44,408 bases of DNA from Patescibacteria group bacterium (GTDB lineage Bacteria; Patescibacteria; Microgenomatia; Levybacterales; UBA12049), in the NCBI GenBank assembly GCA_023379465.1, contig JAMCTM010000049.1, positions 1-44,408 on the forward strand, in the 5' to 3' direction. Below, one piece after another: positions 16,821 through 24,968 of this stretch. The notes beneath the pieces are model-generated. The model was not told the DNA's origin and made no database searches. It was given only the letters and a program-made list of their open reading frames with translations. The stretch's first letter is position 1; every line of letters begins with the position of its first letter. A program made the translations under genes and the position numbers.

Positions 16821-18496
16821 CATGGAGATACAAGCTAGTACTTTTTGCTGTAACCTTTGCTTTTATTTTGGTAATCCTCAGGCTATTTTATTGGCAGGTT
16901 GTTAGGGCTTCGGACCTTTCCGCTATGGGACAGGCACAGTACGGCTCTACCGTAAAGATAATGCCGGAAAGGGGAAATATTGAAACATCCGACGGATTCC
17001 CCATCGCCGCCAGTAAAATATCGTATCTTGTTTTTGCCGATCCCAAGCAGATTCCCGATAAAAACCTAGCTGTAAATTCTCTTACGGGACTTCTTAATGT
17101 TGACCCTTCTACGTTAAGCGCAGAGCTTTCGCTTGACAGATATTGGGTTCCCTTAAAAGATAATGTTGATATTCCGACAAAACAAAAAATTGAAGGTCTT
17201 AACCTGCCCGGGATAGGCTTTAGCCAGCAGTACCAAAGGTACTATCCTGAAGCTTCGATGGCTGCGCAACTTTTAGGGTTTGTAGGTAAAGACGCCCAGG
17301 GCAACGATAAAGGGTATTTTGGCCTGGAAGGATACTATGACAGGCTCCTGCAAGGCAAAGAGGGGGTTGCCACACAAATTCTCGATGCTTTCGGAAGACC
17401 GATTCTAACAAGAGTAAACGGCACGAGCGGCGCAACCGACGGCGATAACTTAATCCTAAATATCAACAGGTCTATACAATTTTTGGTAGAGAAAAAGCTA
17501 AAGGAGGGGATTAAGAAATATGGGGCTGTTTCCGGAATGGTCGGGATCATGGACCCTAAAACAGGAAACATACTTGCTATGGCATCATATCCTAATTTTG
17601 ACCCGAGAGACTATCAGAATTATTCCGAGGACCTTTACAAAAACCCGTTCATCTCGGACCTTTATGAGCCTGGCTCCACTTTTAAGCCAATTGTAATGTC
17701 TGCCGCTTTAAACGAGAATCTGATAACCCCGCAGACAACATGCCCTATCTGTTCGGGCCCAGTACCCGTAGGGGGATACCTTATACATACATGGGATGAT
17801 AAATACTTTCCAAATACCACTATGATTCAGGTAATACAGCACTCGGATAATACCGGTATGGTGTTTGTCGCCCAGAAGCTTGGGGTAGACAGGATGATTT
17901 CGGCCTTAAACTCTTTCGGTATCGGAAGCAATACGGGAATAGATTTGCAGGGAGAGGTTTCGTCACCCTTAAAGCCAAACGATCAATGGTATCCGGTTGA
18001 TCTTGCGACTACAGGATTTGGCCAGGGAATTTCGGTAACGCCGATAGAACTTCTTGATGCAATAGGAGCTATTGCCAACGGAGGCAAACGGATGGAGCCG
18101 CACGTTGTTGCCGCGGTACAAAGCCCGGACGGCTCGGTTATTAAGATTGCGCCTAAGGTCGTAGATCAGCCTATAAGCCCCCAAACCGCTAAGGTAATGA
18201 CAGAAATAATGGTAAACGCGGTTAATAACGGTGAAGCCGCCTGGACTCGCCTGAAGGGCTACAGGATAGCCGGAAAAACCGGTACCGCGTCTATCCCTAT
18301 TGCGGGGCATTATGACCCGACGCAAACGATTGCTTCTTTTATTGGGTTTGCGCCTGCCGATAATCCAAAATTCGTAATGTTGGTTATTTTAAACAAACCC
18401 AGTGCGGCAATATACGGTTCCGAGACCGCGGCCCCTATATTCTTTGACATAGCAAAAGATTTATTGGCATATTACGGGATACCTCCCAGTCAATAA
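16817..18496 (+). CDS. ftsI: Penicillin-binding protein, FtsI/PBP2 transpeptidase
   Basis: 559 aa class B PBP that cross-links septal peptidoglycan with FtsW. One N-terminal membrane helix (about 6-28), the pedestal domain starting GSTVKIMPERGNIETSDG, then the transpeptidase domain with all three active-site motifs: STFK (287-290), SDN (343-345) and KTGT (487-490). No PASTA repeats are present. It starts by ATGA overlap with the ftsL-like gene. A PBP2 role with RodA cannot be excluded by motif alone, but the locus argues for FtsI. Confidence 0.93.
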   Translation: MTWRYKLVLFAVTFAFILVILRLFYWQVVRASDLSAMGQAQYGSTVKIMPERGNIETSDGFPIAASKISYLVFADPKQIPDKNLAVNSLTGLLNVDPSTLSAELSLDRYWVPLKDNVDIPTKQKIEGLNLPGIGFSQQYQRYYPEASMAAQLLGFVGKDAQGNDKGYFGLEGYYDRLLQGKEGVATQILDAFGRPILTRVNGTSGATDGDNLILNINRSIQFLVEKKLKEGIKKYGAVSGMVGIMDPKTGNILAMASYPNFDPRDYQNYSEDLYKNPFISDLYEPGSTFKPIVMSAALNENLITPQTTCPICSGPVPVGGYLIHTWDDKYFPNTTMIQVIQHSDNTGMVFVAQKLGVDRMISALNSFGIGSNTGIDLQGEVSSPLKPNDQWYPVDLATTGFGQGISVTPIELLDAIGAIANGGKRMEPHVVAAVQSPDGSVIKIAPKVVDQPISPQTAKVMTEIMVNAVNNGEAAWTRLKGYRIAGKTGTASIPIAGHYDPTQTIASFIGFAPADNPKFVMLVILNKPSAAIYGSETAAPIFFDIAKDLLAYYGIPPSQ

Positions 18497-18501
18497 TAAG
18501 C

Positions 18502-18507
18502 TATAAT
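18502..18507 (+). promoter_or_regulatory. -10 box of murF (leaderless)
   Basis: A perfect TATAAT ends 7 nt before the ATG at 18515, in the short gap after ftsI. No clear -35. Confidence 0.6.
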
Positions 18508-18514
18508 ATTGGAA

Positions 18515-19849
18515 ATGAAAAAAAGAATTGCATTTATCGCACTTAATTATTTAAGGATTTTGTCAAATTTTCAGATAAAAAAAATACACCCTCTTATTAT
18601 AGGAGTGGGCGGGGCAAGCGGAAAAACCTCTCTTTGCAACTTTATATATCTTATTTTTGCCGAGAAATATAAGGTTAAACAGGGAAAAGGAAAAAACAGC
18701 GAAACCGGAATTCCTCTTGATATTCTAAACCTCTCGCCGAGTGATTATTCTTACTCGGAGTGGCTAAAAATTTTTATAAAAGCGCCGTTGAAAGCAATTC
18801 TAGACCATAAAAAGTATGACATATACGTTGCCGAGATGGGAATTGATAGCCCCGTCGAACCCAAAAATATGTCTTATCTTCTAAAGATCATAAAGCCCGA
18901 CATTGCGGTTTTAACAAATATTTCGTATGAACACAGTACATATTTTGACCCGTTGGTCACTGACGAGGAGTTTGACAACAGGGGAAAAGGGATATTGGAG
19001 CTTACTACAAAACAGGAATCTTTGCTTTTGACGTCGGTAAGCGATAAAGGCTGGGTGGTCTTAAATATCGATGACGAAAACATAAGAAAGATTGAACCAG
19101 AGGTCAAAGCAAGGGTTTTGACGATTTCAAAAAAGGTGAGGTCGTCAGATTTTTATATAGAAGAAATAAAAAATTTTGTGGATGAGTTTTTAATCATATT
19201 TAAACATGAGGGTAAAAGGTACAAGCTTAAAATCGACAATCCTCTTCCCGAGCATTTTGCCTACACTTTCTTAAGCGCTATAGCGGTTGCCAAGGCAGGA
19301 GGAATTAGGGTTGATGATGCCGTAAGCGCTCTTGAAAAAGACTTTTATCTGCCGGCCGGGAGAATGAGTTTTTTCAAGGGTATAAAAGATACGATTATCA
19401 TTGATTCTTCTTATAACAACGCGACTCTAAGTCCTATTCTGGATCTTCTTTCTTTTGTAAAAGAAGTCGGCAAGCAAAGAAGAAGAATAGGAATAATAGG
19501 CGATATGAGGGAACTCGGCACTATGAGCAGGGCTTTGCACGAGGAAGTAGGAAGAAAGATACTGGAGACTTTGGACGTCGCAATACTTATCGGACCCCTA
19601 AGTCAGCAATATATTCTTCCGATTTTAAAAAGGAAACATTTTCCTGTTTTTTCATTTCTTAATTTTTCTTCAGCACGGGCGACGATTATCGATGAGGTAA
19701 AGCCTAAAGATATAATCCTTGTAAAGGGCTCGCAGAATACGCTTTTTTTGGAAAGAGCAGTTGAAATACTTTTAGAAAACCCCAAAGACAGGGATAACCT
19801 TTGTCGCCGTGGAGAATATTGGGACAGAATAAGGGCTAAAACCTTATAG
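18515..19849 (+). CDS. murF: MurF-like Mur ligase (D-Ala-D-Ala adding)
   Basis: 444 aa. Expected to add D-Ala-D-Ala to UDP-MurNAc-tripeptide using ATP. The P-loop GVGGASGKTS is at residues 30-39, followed by EMGIDSP, TNISYEHSTYF, an N-A box DSSYNNATLSPILDLL, and the MurF-like GDMRELGTMSRALHEEVG and VKGSQNTLFLERAVEILL. In ordinary MurF the P-loop is near residue 100-110, so the N-terminal UDP-substrate domain is missing or reduced to ~30 residues. ATG 18515 is preferred to TTG 18509 because of the TATAAT spacing. Its 3' end overlaps a convergent DUF192 gene by 6 nt. Confidence 0.8.
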   Translation: MKKRIAFIALNYLRILSNFQIKKIHPLIIGVGGASGKTSLCNFIYLIFAEKYKVKQGKGKNSETGIPLDILNLSPSDYSYSEWLKIFIKAPLKAILDHKKYDIYVAEMGIDSPVEPKNMSYLLKIIKPDIAVLTNISYEHSTYFDPLVTDEEFDNRGKGILELTTKQESLLLTSVSDKGWVVLNIDDENIRKIEPEVKARVLTISKKVRSSDFYIEEIKNFVDEFLIIFKHEGKRYKLKIDNPLPEHFAYTFLSAIAVAKAGGIRVDDAVSALEKDFYLPAGRMSFFKGIKDTIIIDSSYNNATLSPILDLLSFVKEVGKQRRRIGIIGDMRELGTMSRALHEEVGRKILETLDVAILIGPLSQQYILPILKRKHFPVFSFLNFSSARATIIDEVKPKDIILVKGSQNTLFLERAVEILLENPKDRDNLCRRGEYWDRIRAKTL

Positions 19850-20173
19850 CGCTAAATCTATAATATCCCCTTTTTCGGTTTTTGATTTTGTTATCGACTT
19901 TTCCGGAAGTTCCAAAACTGTATTATATTTGGGATTCCAAATAATTATCCTGTTTGGCTTGACCGATTTTTTTGTGATTGCGACAATGTTATTTTTATCC
20001 AATATTATTAAATCTATCGGGAAATTTAGAAAGAACGTATGTATGCCAAACCTGGTTTTGAATACTATGGCTTCCGAGTCTTTTTTAAACATAAGGCCGC
20101 TTATTTTTCCAAAGGCAGACTTAGGGATAATTTTTTCTGCCACAACTGTATTCTTGGAACGATTTTTTACCAT
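19844..20173 (-). CDS. DUF192 family protein
   Basis: 109 aa. Matches the DUF192 pattern: an SGLMFKKD opening motif, FLNFPIDLIILDKNNIVAI (the strand with the conserved LDI-LD), NPKYNTVLELPEKS and GDIIDL at the end. The family is widespread, of unknown function; many members carry a signal peptide, this one does not show one. It is antisense inside the dcw cluster, ends in the last codons of murF, and is divergent from murE with its own TATAAT (complement 20181-20186) 7 nt before its ATG. Confidence 0.75.
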   Translation of the reverse strand: MVKNRSKNTVVAEKIIPKSAFGKISGLMFKKDSEAIVFKTRFGIHTFFLNFPIDLIILDKNNIVAITKKSVKPNRIIIWNPKYNTVLELPEKSITKSKTEKGDIIDLAL

Positions 20174-20180
20174 TTATATC

Positions 20181-20186
20181 ATTATA
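20181..20186 (-). promoter_or_regulatory. -10 box of DUF192 gene (leaderless)
   Basis: TATAAT on the minus strand, 7 nt before the ATG at 20173. Together with the murE -10 box it forms a compact divergent promoter region of about 55 bp. Confidence 0.6.
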
Positions 20187-20215
20187 CAAAAGTAGAGATT
20201 GCGATTAATAAGCGG

Positions 20216-20221
20216 TATAAT
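20216..20221 (+). promoter_or_regulatory. -10 box of murE (leaderless)
   Basis: Perfect TATAAT, 7 nt before the ATG at 20229. No convincing -35. Confidence 0.6.
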
Positions 20222-20228
20222 ATTGTCC

Positions 20229-21419
20229 ATGTGGCAAACTGTTAAGAATCAGTACCATTTGCTTGTTGCGGTTCTGGCAAATGCGGCATACGGTTCTTCT
20301 GCAAAAAGCCTGAAGGTTATCGGAGTTACCGGTACAGACGGGAAAACTACTACCGTCAGCCTAATTTATCATATTTTAGAATCCTGCGGATACAAGGCTT
20401 CTATGATTGCAAGCACAGGAGCGACTATAAACGGTAAAGCATACGACATTGGTTTTCACGTTACTACTCCAAGTTCATTCTCAATTCAAAAATTCCTGAA
20501 AAGGGCATTAGAGGGCAAATGCGAATATTTTGTTTTAGAGGTTACATCCCATTCAATAGATCAGAATAGGGTATATGGTATTCCTTTTAGAATGGCAGTC
20601 CTTACAAATGTTACCCACGAGCATTTGGATTACCATAAAACATACGAGAATTACCTGAATACCAAACTAAGATTTGTCATAAGCGCAGATACCAGTATTG
20701 TTAACAGGGATGATGCTTCTTTTACGTCCTTTGCCAGATTACAGGGTAAAAACCTAAGCCATAAGTATTTATCCTATGGATTATCTAAGGATTCGGATGT
20801 TAATCCCGGCAATTTCGACATAGCCGCTTTTTCATTAAAAGGGGATTTTAATAAGTATAATTTGCTTGCAGCAGTCGCGGTTGCGAGAAATTTAGGAATA
20901 AGTGACAGTAAGATAATTAGAGCGGTAAATAGCTTTAAATTCCCCGCCGGAAGAATGGAAACCGTTTATGACAAAGATTTTAAGGTGATTATTGATTTTG
21001 CCCATACTCCAAATTCTTTCGAGAATGTACTGAGTTTCGTGCGACCCTTAACAAGGGGAAGAATAATTCATGTTTTCGGAAGCGCAGGCCAGCGCGATAA
21101 GTCTAAAAGACCGGACTTAGGTAAAATTTCATCCAGATTTGCAGACCTGTTAATTCTTACTTCAGAGGATCCCAGACGGGAAAATGCGGGGAAAATCGTC
21201 GACGATATTGAAAAAGGAATAGTTGATAAGTCAAAAGTAATCAGGGTTTTGGACAGGGATAAGGCGATAGAGAAAGCTGTGGAGCAGGCAAAAAAAGGAG
21301 ATTTAATATTAATAACGGGTAAAGCACAGGAGTCATCGATGAACTACGGAAGCGGAGAAAAGCCGTGGGACGAGTTTAAGACGGTCAAAGCCGCTTTAGA
21401 AAAATATAATTTTATATGA
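20229..21419 (+). CDS. murE: MurE-like UDP-MurNAc-tripeptide synthetase
   Basis: 396 aa ATP-dependent Mur ligase adding the third peptide residue. P-loop GVTGTDGKTTT (32-42), LEVTSHSID, TNVTHEHLDYHKTYENYLNTKLRF with the candidate carbamylated Lys146, DFAHTPNSFENVL and a substrate motif EDPR (313-316) in place of the DNPR of diaminopimelate-type MurE. About 490 aa is usual; here only ~30 residues precede the P-loop, so the N-terminal UDP-binding domain is missing. The start at 20229 is set by TATAAT 7 nt upstream. The added amino acid (mDAP, Lys or other) cannot be settled. Overlaps murC by ATGA. Confidence 0.85.
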   Translation: MWQTVKNQYHLLVAVLANAAYGSSAKSLKVIGVTGTDGKTTTVSLIYHILESCGYKASMIASTGATINGKAYDIGFHVTTPSSFSIQKFLKRALEGKCEYFVLEVTSHSIDQNRVYGIPFRMAVLTNVTHEHLDYHKTYENYLNTKLRFVISADTSIVNRDDASFTSFARLQGKNLSHKYLSYGLSKDSDVNPGNFDIAAFSLKGDFNKYNLLAAVAVARNLGISDSKIIRAVNSFKFPAGRMETVYDKDFKVIIDFAHTPNSFENVLSFVRPLTRGRIIHVFGSAGQRDKSKRPDLGKISSRFADLLILTSEDPRRENAGKIVDDIEKGIVDKSKVIRVLDRDKAIEKAVEQAKKGDLILITGKAQESSMNYGSGEKPWDEFKTVKAALEKYNFI

Positions 21420-22828
21420 AAAAAATACAAAAAATTCATTTCGTAGGAGTAAAAGGGGTAGGCATGACCCCGCTTGCAATTATAGCCAAACAGGCAGGTC
21501 TAAAGGTTACGGGTTGCGATATCGAATCGGGGTTTATAACCGACGAATCGCTTAAAAAGGCGGGAATTACCCCCTTTGTCGGTTTTGACATAAGTCATAT
21601 AAAAGGGAACGATTTGGTCATAACGACGGGTGCTCATGGGGGACTAGGAAATATTGAAAATCTTGAAGCAAAAAAAATGGGTATTCCTGTATGGACACAG
21701 GGCGAAGCTCTTGGAAATTTTATGAAAGGAGAAATTTTTAATCGGAACTTTTATGGAATATCCGTTTCGGGTACCCACGGAAAAACAACCGTTTCGGCTC
21801 TTGTTTCGACAATCCTTAAGGGAAATAATTTGGATCCTACATATTTGGTAGGAACGGGAAGTATAGCATCGCTTGGTTTACCCGGGCATTTTGGAAAAGG
21901 GAAATTCTTTGTCGCGGAAGCGGATGAGTACGCTACAGAACCTAGGGTTGACAGAACTCCCAAGTTCTTATGGCAAAATCCTCATCTTGGAGTAATTACA
22001 AATATAGACTATGACCACCCTGACATATATAAATCGATTGAAGAGATAAAATCAGCTTTTCTTAAGTTTTCAGAAAATATAGACACGAGTGGCGCGCTGG
22101 TGGGATGCATAGAAGACGAGAAGACGCGGGAAGTTATAAAAGAATATAATGGAAGAAAAATAACGTATGGATTTTCCAAAGACGCAGATTATTTTATTTC
22201 CAGAATCACGCAGAGCGCGGAATTGACCTTTTTCTGGGTAAATTCAAGCGGAACGTCGCTGGGAGAATTTTCCATTAATGCTTTTGGACAACATAATGCC
22301 CTCAACGCACTTTGCGCAATAGTAGTATGTCTTGAGTTGGGATTATCTGTAGAAAATATAAAGAAAGGACTTTTACTATTTAAAGGAACCAAAAGAAGAG
22401 CAGAGTTTGTAAAAAAACTTTCGTCGGGAGCAACGCTTTATGATGATTATGCACACCATCCCACGGAAATTAAAAAAACGTTGGAGGGATTTAGAAAAGC
22501 GTTTCCGGATAAAAAAATTGTTTGTATTTTTCAACCTCATACATATTCAAGGACAAAGGAATTGTTCGAACAATTTAAATCTTCATTTATGCTTGCTAAT
22601 AGCGTCATTCTGACGGAAATTTATTCTTCTAAGCGTGAAGTACAAGATAAAAATGTGTCCTCCGAGCTTCTCGCGCGCGCAATTGCAGAAAGACAAAAAA
22701 ACGTTTTGTATATTGAAAATCCCGAAGATGTGGTAAAATATCTGGACGAAAAATCATATGGGCGCGATTATATAATTTTAACTATGGGGGCAGGCGACAT
22801 ATATAAAATTGCCGATTCGTTAGGCTAA
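21416..22828 (+). CDS. murC: UDP-MurNAc-alanine ligase MurC (some Mpl-like features)
   Basis: 470 aa, all three Mur ligase domains: N-terminal KIHFVGVKGVGMTPLA (UDP-substrate Rossmann), P-loop VSGTHGKTT (117-125), EADEY (168-172), NIDYDHPDIY, a central-domain GQHNALNALCA and DDYAHHPTEI plus FQPHTYSR in the C-terminal domain. MurC adds L-Ala to UDP-MurNAc. The ADEY...PKFLWQNPHLGVITNIDYDH stretch also resembles Mpl, which reattaches recycled tripeptide; the KGVGM and AHHPTE motifs fit both. MurC is preferred because of the biosynthetic cluster. Overlaps murE by ATGA. Confidence 0.87.
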   Translation: MKKIQKIHFVGVKGVGMTPLAIIAKQAGLKVTGCDIESGFITDESLKKAGITPFVGFDISHIKGNDLVITTGAHGGLGNIENLEAKKMGIPVWTQGEALGNFMKGEIFNRNFYGISVSGTHGKTTVSALVSTILKGNNLDPTYLVGTGSIASLGLPGHFGKGKFFVAEADEYATEPRVDRTPKFLWQNPHLGVITNIDYDHPDIYKSIEEIKSAFLKFSENIDTSGALVGCIEDEKTREVIKEYNGRKITYGFSKDADYFISRITQSAELTFFWVNSSGTSLGEFSINAFGQHNALNALCAIVVCLELGLSVENIKKGLLLFKGTKRRAEFVKKLSSGATLYDDYAHHPTEIKKTLEGFRKAFPDKKIVCIFQPHTYSRTKELFEQFKSSFMLANSVILTEIYSSKREVQDKNVSSELLARAIAERQKNVLYIENPEDVVKYLDEKSYGRDYIILTMGAGDIYKIADSLG

Positions 22829-22840
22829 AGCATAAAGCAT

Positions 22841-24178
22841 ATGGATAAATTTATTATAAAAGGCGGAAAAAGTTTACGGGGAGAAATATCTATACTCGGA
22901 TCAAAGAACGTGGCCTTAAAGGTATTGGTTGCGGCATGTCTTACTTCAGACGAGGTAGTAGTAGAAAATGTTCCGCTTATTTCCGATTTTAGGATAATGG
23001 CCGATATAATAAAGCATCTGGGAGGACATATAAGGTTTAAAGATCACAGCGTAATTATAAATTTTAGGGAGTTTAAAAGTGAAAAGATAGCTTTAGACAG
23101 AGCGGCGGAAATAAGGACTTCTTATATGTTTTTGGCTCCTCTTTTGGCAAGAGTCGGTACCGCGATTATCCCAAATCCAGGAGGATGTAGGATAGGGGCG
23201 AGGCCGATAGATAGAATTATTGACGGTTTAAGGAAAATGGGTGTCGTGATTAAATATGACAGTAAAGACGGTTACTTTCATGCAAAAGCGCCCAAAGGCC
23301 TTCGGGCGACTAAATATAAATTCATAAAAAACACACACACGGGTACAGAAACGATGATTCTTGCGGCCGTACTTGCCAGAGGTAAGACTATTCTTGAAAA
23401 TGCCGCACAAGAACCAGAAGTTAATGAGCTTATCGGGCTTTTAAATCGAATGGGGGCAAAAATAACAAGAACTAAGCCGAGAACCATTACCATCGAAGGC
23501 GTACCTTCTCTGCACGGTGCAACTTTTAGAATAGTGCCGGACAGAAATGAGGTTGTTACTTTTGCGGTTGCAGCAATTCTTACACGGGGAGACATTTTTA
23601 TAAAAGACATAAATAAAACCGGTATAGAGGAGTTTTTGGATATGCTTAAGGCGTGTGGGGGAGGTTATGAAATAAAAAAGAACGGTATCAGGTTTTATTA
23701 TAAAGGTCCTATTAAGTCTACGGAGGTTGCAACAAATTTCTACCCGGGGTTTATGACGGACTGGCAGGGTCCCTGGGCGATGTTAATGACTCAGGCAAAT
23801 GGACAATCTGTCCTGCATGAAACAGTATACGAAAACAGGTTTACTTATGTCAATGAACTCAGAAAGATGGGTGCGCATGTCGAGCTTTTTAACCCGAAAA
23901 TAAAGAATCCTTCAAAATTTTATAATTTTAATATAAGAGATGACAATGGTAAAAACATGCATGCCGCAAAAATAGCCGGACCCACACAGCTCCACGACGC
24001 GGTTTTATATATTTCGGATCTTAGGGCGGGAGCCACACTGGTTTTGGCGGCACTTGTAGCCAGTGGAACAAGCATATTATTCGGCGTAGAGCATCTTGAG
24101 AGAGGCTATGAACATTTTGACAGGCGCCTGAAATCTTTGGGGGCGAACATAGTCCGTACAAAGGAGGACGAATTATAA
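22841..24178 (+). CDS. murA: UDP-GlcNAc 1-carboxyvinyltransferase
   Basis: 445 aa. First committed step of peptidoglycan synthesis: moves enolpyruvate from PEP to UDP-GlcNAc. Inverse alpha/beta-barrel family; GSKN near residue 20 matches the catalytic-Lys region and NPGGCRIGARPID holds Cys116, the equivalent of the fosfomycin-target Cys115, so the enzyme should be of the sensitive type. FYPGFMTDWQGPWAM and LRAGATLVLAALVA are conserved family segments. It starts 12 nt after murC, and its last codons contain the ribosome-binding site of the next gene. Confidence 0.95.
   Translation: MDKFIIKGGKSLRGEISILGSKNVALKVLVAACLTSDEVVVENVPLISDFRIMADIIKHLGGHIRFKDHSVIINFREFKSEKIALDRAAEIRTSYMFLAPLLARVGTAIIPNPGGCRIGARPIDRIIDGLRKMGVVIKYDSKDGYFHAKAPKGLRATKYKFIKNTHTGTETMILAAVLARGKTILENAAQEPEVNELIGLLNRMGAKITRTKPRTITIEGVPSLHGATFRIVPDRNEVVTFAVAAILTRGDIFIKDINKTGIEEFLDMLKACGGGYEIKKNGIRFYYKGPIKSTEVATNFYPGFMTDWQGPWAMLMTQANGQSVLHETVYENRFTYVNELRKMGAHVELFNPKIKNPSKFYNFNIRDDNGKNMHAAKIAGPTQLHDAVLYISDLRAGATLVLAALVASGTSILFGVEHLERGYEHFDRRLKSLGANIVRTKEDEL
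24161..24177 (+). promoter_or_regulatory. Shine-Dalgarno plus non-standard ATA start of glmU-like gene
   Basis: AAGGAGG (24161-24167) is the strongest ribosome-binding site in the window; ATA at 24175 follows after 7 nt and overlaps the murA TAA as ATAA, where an ATG would give the usual ATGA. No ATG, GTG or TTG occurs in this frame between the stop at 24118 and the ATG at 24223. Confidence 0.65.
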
Positions 24179-24927
24179 AAAATATCGGAGCAATAATTCT
24201 CGCTGCAGGTAAGGGAACCAGGATGAAATCCAGAGGAATCAATAAGGTTGCGATGCCCCTTGCGGATAAACCGATGATTTTACATACCGTTGAACTCCTG
24301 AAGAAAATTAAAGTTAAGGAGATTATTGTCGTGGTAGGTTTTGCGAAGGATTCGGTAGTAAAGATCTTGGACGGAGGGGTAATTTTTGCCGAACAGAAGA
24401 AAAGGCTTGGAACTGCACATGCGGTTGCGATAGCGCTTAAAAAACTAAACAAAGACATAGACGAGGTATTAGTCTTAAATGGAGACGATTCGGCATTTTA
24501 TACAAAAGAAGTTATAGGAGAGCTTATAGGCAAGCACTGTAAAGATTCGTCTTCATTTACTTTTTTAACTATCAAGACTGATAATCCTAAAGGTTTGGGA
24601 AGGATAGTAAGGGATAAAAATGGAAAATTGTCCGCGGTCGTTGAGGAAAAAGACGCGACCCCAAAACAAAGAGGCATAGAAGAAGTTAACCCTGCATGTT
24701 ATCTATTTAATACCGATTTTTTAAGAAAGTATATTAAAAAAGTTGAGAAGAGTGCTGTTACAGGTGAATATTACCTTACAAGCCTTATAGATCTGGGAAT
24801 AAAGAATAAGGAGAAAATTGAGACCCTGAGGGTAGAAAACTTGGTATGGCGGGGGGTAAACACGCATGATGAACTACGAGAGGCAGAGAAACTCATAAGA
24901 GAAAAGCACATCGCAATCACTACTTAA
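24175..24927 (+). CDS. glmU: GlmU-type UDP-GlcNAc pyrophosphorylase domain, stand-alone
   Basis: 250 aa if it starts at ATA 24175. The nucleotide loop AIILAAGKGTRM (residues 5-16) is encoded upstream of the first ATG (24223), so a start there would remove the active site. Other uridyltransferase motifs: EQKKRLGTAHAV, LNGDD (metal), NPKGLGRIVR, VEEKDAT, EVNPACY and GEYYLTSLID. It makes UDP-GlcNAc, the substrate of MurA and MurG. The C-terminal left-handed beta-helix acetyltransferase of full GlmU is absent, so GlcNAc-1-P must be acetylated elsewhere. Placed directly behind murA. The start is either a rare ATA/ATT codon or a sequence error. Confidence 0.85.
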   Translation: MKNIGAIILAAGKGTRMKSRGINKVAMPLADKPMILHTVELLKKIKVKEIIVVVGFAKDSVVKILDGGVIFAEQKKRLGTAHAVAIALKKLNKDIDEVLVLNGDDSAFYTKEVIGELIGKHCKDSSSFTFLTIKTDNPKGLGRIVRDKNGKLSAVVEEKDATPKQRGIEEVNPACYLFNTDFLRKYIKKVEKSAVTGEYYLTSLIDLGIKNKEKIETLRVENLVWRGVNTHDELREAEKLIREKHIAITT

Positions 24928-24932
24928 TTTTA

Positions 24933-24961
24933 TTGAATATATCCCCCCATGGTATTATAAT
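24933..24961 (+). promoter_or_regulatory. Promoter of mraY (leaderless)
   Basis: TTGAAT (24933-24938), 17-nt spacer, TATAAT (24956-24961); the ATG at 24969 comes 7 nt later. A near-consensus promoter inside the cluster. Confidence 0.8.
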
Positions 24962-24968
24962 TGACTTC

